Positions 22,101-31,524 of a stretch of 64,000 nt of DNA are shown one piece after another. The stretch is from contig KE546965.1 of assembly GCA_000442125.1 (NCBI GenBank), positions 1,798,001 to 1,862,000 on the forward strand, written 5' to 3'. The DNA is from Opeltia flavorubescens. Its lineage: Eukaryota > Ascomycota > Lecanoromycetes > Teloschistales > Teloschistaceae. Every line of letters starts with the position of its first letter. Positions within the stretch are counted from its first letter, which is position 1. The notes below the pieces were generated by a model. That model had not been told where the DNA came from. It did no database searches and worked only from the letters and a program-made list of their open reading frames with translations. The translations under genes were made by a program, and so were the position numbers.

Positions 22101-22797
22101 GTACGGTCACATGGGATAAATGGTAGAGGGGCAAAGTAATATAAGGGATGGAGGATTTCATTCATTTCTTTTGTTCATGTTAAAGGGAGAAATTGGCAGC
22201 TGGCATTTGCATGGAACTGGCAGGTATGGGGGCGCTTTCTTTTCTTATTGCAGCACATCTTGCAAACGCTCGTTTATGGCAGATACCCCGGATAATTAAA
22301 TGAACTTACGCTTTGTTCGTGTACGAAACATCTTCGTTTGATACTTGCTTGGTAATTAAGGTTGATTTTCCTCTTGTACGGCGGTCACAAGATTGTAGCA
22401 TTATCCTAATAACCTCGCTCGGGGCTTGTATTTGGACTTCCTGAAGCCTCGTATATACTGAATGTCCTCGTGGCTTGTGGTTTATCAAATCTAGACGTGT
22501 TGGANTCGATAGCTTCATTTAGGTTCAATTAAAACTAGAAACTGCCAATCTTTGAAGCCCGCTATCTGCGCCCAACGGTATCACGGTAGAGCTTTCCTCG
22601 TGCAAAGATTGTGGTATGAGATAAGCTCTACGCCTTGGATGCTTCGTTCTTGCATTCCCAAGCTACGTATGTGAGTCCTGATTGTGCATCAATGGCAAGA
22701 ACAACAGACATAAAACCAGCCAGTTATTGATTGACATTGCGGGTTCAGTACACTCTGAACCCACATGCCTGCATAAGTCCCCAGCTGAAGCGACATT
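22101..22797. other. Intergenic, convergent 3' ends
   Basis: About 700 bp between the 3' ends of the GH55 gene and fibrillarin. It holds the 3' untranslated parts. One undetermined base lies at 22505. No terminator or gene is recognised. Confidence 0.5.
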
Positions 22798-24062
22798 TTA
22801 CGTAGCAGAGCGGATATACTTCCCGACAACGATGCAGTGATCTGTTTCGAGTCAGCAGACCTTTCTCTCTTAAGCTTGCAAGTCAAGCGGAACGAAAACT
22901 CACCCCTCTCAAAAGGCTCCAACGTCAACTGTTCCAACGGCTTGATCCTCTCCTCCCTCAGCTTTCCCACTTCCCTCGCGAATACCGCCTCTGGTGCTGC
23001 CGTGCTATCGATACAATTCGCCTTAACGCTCACCACGACCCCCCCATTAACCTTCAAGTACAGATGACAGTTCAAGCCCACGATACGCGCCTGGTCCGGC
23101 TGCGCCACGTCCGCGAATACCGTGTCCACCATCCCGACTAACATACGGTACCGGAGTGGATGTCTTGCATCCTCGATTATGGGAATGACGTTTGTGCGAT
23201 GGGTAGCCATGTTAATAAGATCGCGACCACTGCGATGGGAAAATTCGACGGCGTAGACAGTACCTGCCGGACCAACGATATCGGCGACATGAGAAACGGA
23301 GGTTCCCGATGCGGCACCTAGGTAGAGGACTTTTGCGCCGGGGCGGATGAAGATTTCGTCAAGGCCGCCAAGGATACCGGCGGCGAGTTTGCTGCGGAAA
23401 GGGTTCCATACTCGGTATTCGGTCTTTGTAGCGGTAGGTACAGAAGAGGCTGTATCGCCATTTGGAAGAGCGGGGGAGGGAGATTCAACTGCGATGCGTT
23501 TTTCGCCGTAGACTGATTCACCAGGGGTGATATTTTTAGTGACCAGCATGTCTTCTTTCCCGCGGGCTACGAAGACACCTGGGTGACGGTGGGGTTCCTG
23601 GCGAAGTTTGAAGTTAGACGAGATCTTTCGGAAGAGGGAAAAGGAGGATGAAATGTACAATGATGGTCTTTGCGCCTCCTAGACAAGCAAGCTACGTTAG
23701 TTCTAGGCCTGCTCTTGTATGCGATGGATGATTTTACTGACCTTTAGCACCACCTCTGCCTCCGCGCGCACCTCCTCCTCGACCGCCCCTACTGGCCCCT
23801 CGAGGAGCTCCACGTCCGCCACCACCTCTCGCTCCTCCCCGACCTCCACGGTCACCGAAGCCACCTAGGTCATGTATGAGTTTTGTTCGTCTGAATAATC
23901 CTCGTGGATCCATCAAATCCATTTGGAATCTCCCCCGTAACATCGTCAATAGGTCCACTAACCTCTGCTGCCTCCCCTTCCACCTCGTGGAGCTCCTCCA
24001 CGTCCTCCACCACGGAAGCCCCCGCGATCCCCACCTCCACGGCCTCTTGGTGTGAACGCCAT
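22798..24062 (-). CDS. NOP1: Fibrillarin, box C/D snoRNP 2'-O-methyltransferase
   Basis: Five exons: 24062-23963, 23864-23742, 23678-23659, 23597-22904 and 22841-22798, giving 326 residues from the ATG at 24062. The N-terminal 75 or so residues are a Gly/Arg-rich domain split by intron 1. The methyltransferase core starts at [13 protein letters not shown], with [17 protein letters not shown], the cofactor-binding loop [18 protein letters not shown] and [14 protein letters not shown]. The C-terminus is [14 protein letters not shown]. The protein methylates rRNA in the nucleolus, guided by box C/D snoRNAs, and also glutamine 104/105 of H2A in yeast and man. Introns carry CTAAC branch sites. Exon 3 is only 20 nt. 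The gene is divergent from the uL22 gene and shares its promoter region. Confidence 0.95.
23659..23678 (-). other. NOP1: 20-nt microexon of fibrillarin
   Basis: This exon encodes GGAKTII, joining the Gly/Arg domain to the methyltransferase core. Both flanking introns (63 and 61 nt) have good donors (GTCAGT, GTACAT), CTAAC branch sites and CTAG or CCAG ends. Skipping it would shift the frame. Confidence 0.8.
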
Positions 24063-24509
24063 CGGCGTAGCTTTTTCTTGTACGACAGTCGCTTACTTAT
24101 TGAAGGCTTATGTGCGAATATGGCAGTGCTTTTCAGGTTTTCTGTGAGGCGATTGCGAGCTTCTTCTGTAGTCTCAAGCTACTTTTGACCTTCACTCGAA
24201 AAAATCTTGGATCGGAGGAAGGAAATGGACGAGAATCTCTGCAAGACTCAATTAATATTTCTCAGCGACCGATAATGGCGATCTGTCATTTTCTTACCGT
24301 AAGGCCTTGTTGAAGTGCAGTCGCTTTTGATTTTCGAGGTGGAGGAATGCTCAAACTTCTTTATTTTAGTGGAGCTATGAATTCCCGCGAATTGAGCTAG
24401 TCTAGTTAGGGCCAAGCCCACACTCGCTTAGCGAATCTCAATATCTATCATCAGCCTCAATCATTTCCGAAGTTAGGATTTCAACAACCATCGCCAGCGT
24501 CACGTCAAG
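24063..24509. promoter_or_regulatory. Shared divergent promoter, fibrillarin / ribosomal protein uL22
   Basis: A 447-bp interval separates the two start codons. On the minus strand positions 24412-24406 read GCCCTAA, matching the RCCCTAA core bound by Tbf1-type factors at ribosomal-protein and snoRNA promoters in several ascomycetes. Co-expression of a nucleolar methyltransferase and a ribosomal protein from one region is biologically sensible. Factor binding is inference. Confidence 0.5.
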
Positions 24510-25375
24510 ATGGTGAGTACATTCTCTTCTTTTGGCAGCTCGCGATCGAATTGAGAGGACAAATATAACCCCATCCACAAGCACCCTCCTATCTCCCCTC
24601 AAGACGCAAATAATTGACCACATTCTCTCCGCTTTGCAGGTCCGCTACGCAGCAACCCACATCGAACCCTCCAAGTCCGCCCGTGCTCGCGGCGCCTATC
24701 TTCGTGTCTCCTTCAAAAATACCCGCGAAACCGCGCAAGCCATAAATGGCTGGAAGCTCCAGCGCGCAGTCACCTACCTAAATAACGTTATCGGCCATAC
24801 CGAAGCGGTGCCCATGAGGAGATATGCTGGGAGTACTGGGCGGACTGCACAGGGTGAGTCCTTGGCTTCGCGATTTTAATGGGGAGAGTGGCGAAGAAAA
24901 CAGAAAAAGAAGGGTTGTGCTGATTAGGGAATGTTTCCGTGATACTTAGGCAAACAATTCGGCGTCTCCAAAGCCCGCTGGCCCGTCAAATCCGCCGAGT
25001 TCCTCCTCGGACTACTCAAAAATGCAGAGGCCAACGCAGATACAAAGGGCTTGGATACGGGAAATTTGATTGTGAAGCACATTCAAGTCAATCAGGCGCC
25101 GAAGCAGAGACGTAGGACATATCGTGCTCATGGACGGGTATGTGGTTCTGATTTTCCTTGGTCCATCGAGATCATTGGTTGTTCTGTCTCAAAATTGTTG
25201 CTGATGGTGAAAGTAGATCAATCCATATATGTCAAACCCTTGTCATATCGAGCTCATCCTTACCGAAGCGGAGGAGGTGGTGCAAAAAGGTCCACATGTT
25301 GCCAAGCGCGAGGACGAGAGATTGAACAGCAGGCAACGAGGCTCAAGGGTTAGGAGGGCGATTACAGCTGCATAG
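24510..25375 (+). CDS. RPL17: 60S ribosomal protein L17 (uL22)
   Basis: Four exons: 24510-24512, 24640-24853, 24950-25137 and 25217-25375, giving 187 residues, the usual fungal size. The first coding exon is the ATG alone, followed by a GTGAGT intron. Exon 2 begins [18 protein letters not shown], then [16 protein letters not shown] and [15 protein letters not shown]. Exon 3 carries [23 protein letters not shown]. Exon 4 has [13 protein letters not shown] and a basic tail. uL22 lines the polypeptide exit tunnel of the large ribosomal subunit. Introns split across GG|GKQF and at GR|IN, all in phase. It shares a promoter region with fibrillarin and is convergent with the F-box gene. Confidence 0.95.
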
Positions 25376-25956
25376 ATTTCTTGTGGTATGACTACTAGGG
25401 AGCAATTTGGCCTCGAGACGCTTGATTTAAGGATCTAGCAGATGAGGAGACGACTCCAGCGATCATGTTGTAGGCATTAGCAGGAACACTTCGTCACACA
25501 TTGCTCCGATACCACGACTCCGGACAAGGCCCAAACGCGAAGGCTGAAAGAAATTCTCTAAGCTTCAAACTTCGTCCTCGCGAGAGGTTCATTGCTGTCT
25601 GGACATCTGGGTTTCCTATTGTACACATCCCTGAACATTCGTTGTCCCTTGCCTTCCCATGCTGCTCAAAGGAAAACTAGAAAGATCCGCCATTAGTTCA
25701 ACAACCATTTGCCTTGTCCTCCAACACCTCGCTATATGCACATTCTGGAATGCACCAGACTCCAGACTGCGCCTTAGATGCACCTGAAAGTCTCTTTGTC
25801 GTCCGTAAAAAGTCGCAATCCTTTTCCCTCACCGTTGGTGCCTCCATTATTTCCAACACGTCTTCATTCTCTTCCTCGCCAAAATCCTACTCCTCCATTG
25901 CCAGGAAGCAAATCAGCAAGGTTCGACTGTCGACCGTATTTAAATGCCACTTCCTC
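25376..25956. other. Intergenic, convergent 3' ends
   Basis: About 580 bp between the uL22 stop and the F-box gene stop. A plus-strand open frame enters the F-box gene antisense; it is Ser/Pro-rich with no domain and is not annotated. Confidence 0.5.
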
Positions 25957-28900
25957 TCACTCCTTTTTCACCACCCCTTCAAACCTCCCCATACCTCCAA
26001 TTCCCATCCCATCCTCCCTAGCATCCCACCTCTCCTCCTTGTCTCCCCATCCCATCACCATGCCCCAGACCGCATTCAAGCAACCCTCCTCTTCGTCCGT
26101 CAAGCAAGGCACAATAGTCCCCAAAAGCTCATCATCGACCTTACCAAGCATCAAGCTCCCTAGCTCTTCATGTCGTTTCCTCAAACATTCCGGTGGCTTA
26201 GAAAATAGCTTTGGCACAGTTTGTTGGTTCAAGTGAGATGGAATCATCTTTTGGAGGCGAACATAGCCGCAAGAATCGAAAGTGATAGATTCTAGGGATG
26301 TAGGGCCCGCTGGAGGAGGCTTTTCAGCGCGTCTGCCGTGCGCATAACGAGCATGATCAATGCATAGACCGGGAGTTATAGTGTCGATTACCTCGGACCA
26401 AGAGCCGAACATGGGGTCTTCGTTAAGCCACTTGTTGCGCCGAGTGGCAATAGCTTGGTCATCCATCCCTTCGGGACCGATTGAGATGTCGTCAAGAGCG
26501 GCGTCTGGGTCTGCAGTAAGAGAAACGGACTCAAATTTGACGGTCTTGAGTTCTGTGGATTCCATTCTAGAAAAGAAAGTCTTGGTGGCTTCAGGCGTTA
26601 GCCAACAATTTGAGAGGATCAGATTCTCCACATTGGGTAAATACAGCGTGTCCTCGATCGCGATACCGACTTTCGGATGGCGGAATCGCATGATGGGGGC
26701 TGGAAGAACGTTCATGTTGCGGGCGTACATTCCTGGTGCATGTTCTCCGCCTCCTATATAGCCGACCTTCAATGTCTTGATAGAACGATTCTTCTTGAAT
26801 ATGTTCGACAAAAACGTCTCGAAAAGGTCTTGCGCATGCGAAGGTTTTATCAGCTTGCTTTTGACATTTCCTTGCACATCCTTCGAAACCCGACGCCAAT
26901 CAGGCAGCACAAGCACTGTCAGGTTTGCCAGATTAGGGAGAGCGCCCCAAATATCATCACGCTGTAGTGATCCTAGGAGACCGCTCGAGAGGTTGCCGAT
27001 AGTGAATTTACTGAGGCCGTGAAAGACACTAGGATTATCTAGGACGGCGAGGCACCAGCTGGACAGAAACGCACATTGTGCCCATTCCATCTCCATTAAC
27101 CACTCGTCTTGTTCGACACTTAAAGAGGCTGGTTTAAGTCCATTTGTCTCAATATCAGCTTCTGGTACTGGGAATGCTGGTCTTCGCGCGCCCGTGTTAA
27201 TGCGAATGCTGGTTCTCGCTATTGCAGTATGTGGGTGTGGTTGATGATCCACGGTAGTGTCATCGAAGAAGGCGTCATCCTGGTGAAAATGTTGACTTAA
27301 TGACAGGTGAGATTCCATGTTGACGCTATCGAACATGATGGGGGGCGGAATCTCCCCATCCTTCGGAGCTTGATTCCTGAACGATACTTTTGGGCAGAAC
27401 TCATCGGTAGGTAACTCTTTAGTGATGTCGAAGAAACGCAGGGAATCGGAAGACGCTGACAGAATCTGCTTGCTTGTACGGGTCTGCTCGGTAACAATTT
27501 CTTCCCATTTCAGGAGATTGTCACGGAAGCTTTGGTCAGGAACATTGTACTGAGGCCCGAAGATGACCGGTTTCGCACTGAACAATTTGGCTCGATCCGA
27601 TACGTCGGGCCCGGTCTGCCAACCAAGACCGCTGATTATCGAGAGCCCAAATTCTTGAATATCCTTGAGCTTTGAGAATGCGGTAGTCATGACGCTACTT
27701 TCGTCTGCTTTCTCCTCTAGCTCAGCGGTGTGTTCGAAACGGCTATACTGTACCGGCGGCCATTTGTATGTTCCCCAAAAGCTGTCATGGAGTACATATC
27801 TTTTCTTCGGTACAAGTCCCTTCAGGGAATCTAGTGCTTGATTTAGTGAATGAAGCACTTTAGAGACATTTGGAAAGAACAACAAACCTTCTGTGACCTC
27901 AAATGTAAGCGCAAACTTTTTAATCTCTGGACCCCATTGCTCGAAGACACGCATGCCATCTTTGACATGACTCTCCTTGGGATCATAATTCTCTTCAAAG
28001 ACTTCACGCTCAGTCATAGCATGCTCTTCGCTAGACATGGCTGCTTTTTGCTTTCCCTTGCCTTTGCAATCATTGACAGACGTGACCGATCCATATATTT
28101 GGGGATTGAATGCTACGACGACGGATCTGAACGCTAAACGCGAGATTTTTCTCTCAAATTCCCGGTTTACCAAACGCAAATTTTGGACGCTATCACGTGA
28201 CAAGTAGTGCCCAATGAGCAAAAAGATTTCCGCAGGGAGAGCTCGATGATGTTCGCCCCCATATTTGGTCGGCCATCCCATTCCAGAAGGGCCAAGAGGA
28301 TGCTTGAAATTGGGAATTATTTTGATTTGCTCCTCTGGAAGGATTTTGTCAATGATGAAACGCTTAGTATTCCAGACTGTCGGAAAATCGCCGGGGGCAT
28401 TGACTTCCATCACACACGCAGGTATGTAGGCTGCGTAACACTGAAAGATCCAGAGGATTTGCCTACGGGTTGCTGAATCATACTTCTTAGGGATCAAATG
28501 GGATAAGAAAACAATATTTGTATCTGGGGCAAGAGGAGAAAATTTATGATTCGTGAAAAATACTTGACGAACTTTGCGTCCGTCATGAAGCACTGATGAA
28601 CATGTCACTTCCCATGGGAAATCACGGTATTCTAGATCGCTGGCAATCAGTTTTGTCAGAAAGTGGAATCTTAAGGAAAGAACATACTGCGTGACTTCCC
28701 GATTTGGTAGCGTCCCAATCGCTGGTTTTCACGACCTGCATTGTCCGCAAGTATTGACGCCTCAGATGGCGCTGAATGGCTGTCGGCCATGACACGCCTT
28801 CGCTTTGTGCCCGATGGACAGGCTGGTTCAGTATGAGTAGATGATTGTGCTTGAGGAGTACAGGAAGCCGGCTGGGAGGGGCCTAGTGGGATGAAATCAA

Positions 28901-29811
28901 CAGTGATTGCGCCGTACGCTGGGTTTGTGAAAGAAAGCAAAGCATGCTCTGCTTGTGGCAGATCACGTGGAATTGGCGAGCTGGCGGCGGCATCTATGCT
29001 TCCAGCTTGATGATGCTTCTGGCCTGGATTTGGATTGAGCACACATCTCGATGGTTGTTTAGTCTTTCGCCGTGACCGTCTGAGCACCTGAGCAACTTCT
29101 TCAGCCTGATAGTCGTAATCGACTGGAAAGTCTGAAAGGTCTTCGTCACTTTGTCCGCCATAACGATTTGACCTCTTGGTAACTGAAAGTTTACTTCCAC
29201 TCGCTTTTCCAGGCCGCAATGTGGGTTGCTGACCACAAGAAGCTCGCAGCGTAGGAAAAGAGGGAAGGCATTTCTCTCCAGGTGGGCCCGACAGCTCTTC
29301 TACGCCGCTATCGTCCCTGGTCCATTCCTGCGGATCCCCCCAGAGTGTGAGTCCTTGAAAGTCGTGGTAATTGCCAGATGCGAAAGTTGGATATATTGAT
29401 CCCCCATGCTCAGCGGTTGCAAGCACTGAACCATCCCGACAAAAGAAAGGTTCAATGTGAACATCTCGAACGACAGCAGTCTCAGCTGCCGATGCCGAGC
29501 TTCGTAGTCCTACACAAGTAGCATCTTTGCAGAGCTTCTTCCGTAGAGCCGGAACTGAGTGCCTGGAATATCTCTTCGGCGAATGCGAAGGTTGCGAGCT
29601 TGCAACGGCGTCACGCCCTTGGTCATCATGTCTATCTGCTTGTCATTAATGGATCTTTGCTCTTACGTTTCTCCTGATCACAGTTTGTTTGCATACTTGT
29701 TTGCATTCTCAAAGTATTGGACCCGTCTGGCACGGTAGGTGTTGTGTTATTTTCCTTGAATTCACGAGGATAACTCAGAGTTCGTTGTCCCGGATGTATT
29801 GGCTCCATCAT
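25957..29811 (-). CDS. F-box protein with long N-terminal extension (possibly two genes)
   Basis: Exons 29811-29667, 29635-28688 and 28631-25957 join in phase to 1255 residues from tandem ATGs at 29811/29808. The first intron is 31 nt with a CAG acceptor, or 49 nt with an AAG acceptor ending at 29618; both keep the frame. The N-terminal 370 residues are polar, with a basic RRSRRKTKQ stretch. A compact module follows (VRQVFFTNHKFSPLAPDTNI, TRRQILWIFQCYAAYIP). An F-box then begins at HHRALPAEIFLLIGHYL, followed by a leucine-rich-like region. F-box proteins recruit substrates to SCF ubiquitin ligases. The frame runs without a stop from the N-terminal module into the F-box. The ATG at 28281 (MGWPTKYGG) could start a separate 774-residue F-box gene, as I recall for relatives. 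Confidence 0.6.
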
Positions 29812-31524
29812 GTCCGAGTCGCTTTGCAAAAGGACTAGGAACAGTCAACTTCATACCAACTTTAACACTAAGAGATGGAGTTTCGTGGTTTCGTGAGGGC
29901 GGATTGCGATTGTCTTGATATTGCTGGTGTTATTGACAAGATGAATGTCTTTTAATTTTTTCTGCTTCCAAAAGTTTGCTGTTCGGAAGATTACCGTGAA
30001 ACGTATACTACTTACTTTGATTGATTTCCTTTCCTATGATTTAGCTGGCCTCTCCCGTGTCTGAATCTCACCCATTCAAACACGGCATCTTGGTTGGTCA
30101 TGGAAAGATGATAAGGAGAAGAGGTTATTGGTCTCGAAAAGAATGCAACGACGTTAGTCCGAAAGCTGACAGCGGATCTTAAGAAGGGGATCAATACTCA
30201 AAGAACCACTATATACAGTCATACAGTGTTGCTTGCTTTTTGATGTTCAATAGTGCATCCGATTTGTTCGGCAAGCCTGACATGGGGGCGGAAATGATGC
30301 AACAGTTTCCATAGGTTTTCCCTTTTTTCCTAAAAGCGCATAGTCTTCTTGTGCACGGACCAAGTCAAGAATTCACGTGATGATGGTCAAGTTGCATATG
30401 TAGAACATCTCCACTAATATTGAATAGTGCTCGATCTGACCGCATGTGACTAACAGTCCCCATACTTTACTGTTTGTCTAAATTGTAAGACTATTTCTTG
30501 TGGACTCCCCCTAGCATGAGGGTGACGGAGAATCCCAAGCCAACTCTGTCGGACACGACTCTTGTCACCGACCCTTGTGCACTGTTTCAGGTACTCATTG
30601 TCATTGTCATGTAGGAGCCTCCCGGTCAACTTTCATTACGAGATGATATGCTATTTGTTTAACAATGCCACTACATTTTCACGCAATCCATAGGGAACTC
30701 AAGCAAGCACAGATTAGCATGGAGTCGTAAGGACTGGCGATGTTTCGACATGAAGACTGCCTCGCTTAGTAGGCTTCCTTCACAATGGATGAAATTCAAG
30801 GGACCATCCCTTCTCTACCAGTCGGTGGAATAGCAAGATCCGGAAGGTGATGAATGAAGGATTCCTCCAAGATCTCAATAGCAAGCAATTTCATTGATCG
30901 TCCACATCGTTCGAGATCCACCACCTCCAGCATCTACCGAGAAGAAGCATCAAGCCTCAAACCTTCATCACCATACACACCGTACTGTTGATAGTACCTC
31001 TACTCAGTCGCTCGCGTTGAAATATCCCATTGTCATGAAAGACGGCCGCTTTAAAGCCAGCGACGCAGCTCATTAGACGATTCAAAAATACCAGCTGGCG
31101 AAATTCGCAGTGTGAGTAGGCACGAAGAATTACTTGGTGAATCGATGGGTCGTTGCGCTTCTGAATTGGTCTACATAGTTCAATGTTGTACCGCCTATCT
31201 CCAAATGTAGCGCACATCCTTGCAATTATCAATGCCGATTCGACCAGTCGGACCATCCATGGCAATATCATCTTGTCTCGTATTTTTAATTAATTATCCA
31301 GCATCCTTTCCTTAATTGTGGACATAATACAAAGTTGGCCCTTGCGGCAATAGGCGGGAAGTTGCGCTGAGACGGACGGGATAATCGAAACAACGCTTTA
31401 AAGCCGTGTTCCCTAATCTGACAGAAGAAACAAAGTAATAATAGTAATGCCCTAATTTGCATATTGATATACCTCAGCACGCTTTCCTTTCAAGACGCTC
31501 TTTCCTTCACTATCAAGTGTTATT
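29812..31524. promoter_or_regulatory. Divergent intergenic region, F-box gene / GH55 copy 2
   Basis: About 1.7 kb. It should contain the promoters of both genes. A short upstream ATG frame (MKLTVPSPFAK) overlaps the annotated start of the F-box gene in another frame and could be a uORF. Otherwise only short, unconvincing open frames are present. Confidence 0.45.

Noticed and set aside
25714-26236. Plus-strand Ser/Pro-rich open frames
   Set aside because: They run antisense into the C-terminus of the F-box protein and have codon patterns expected of a complementary strand.
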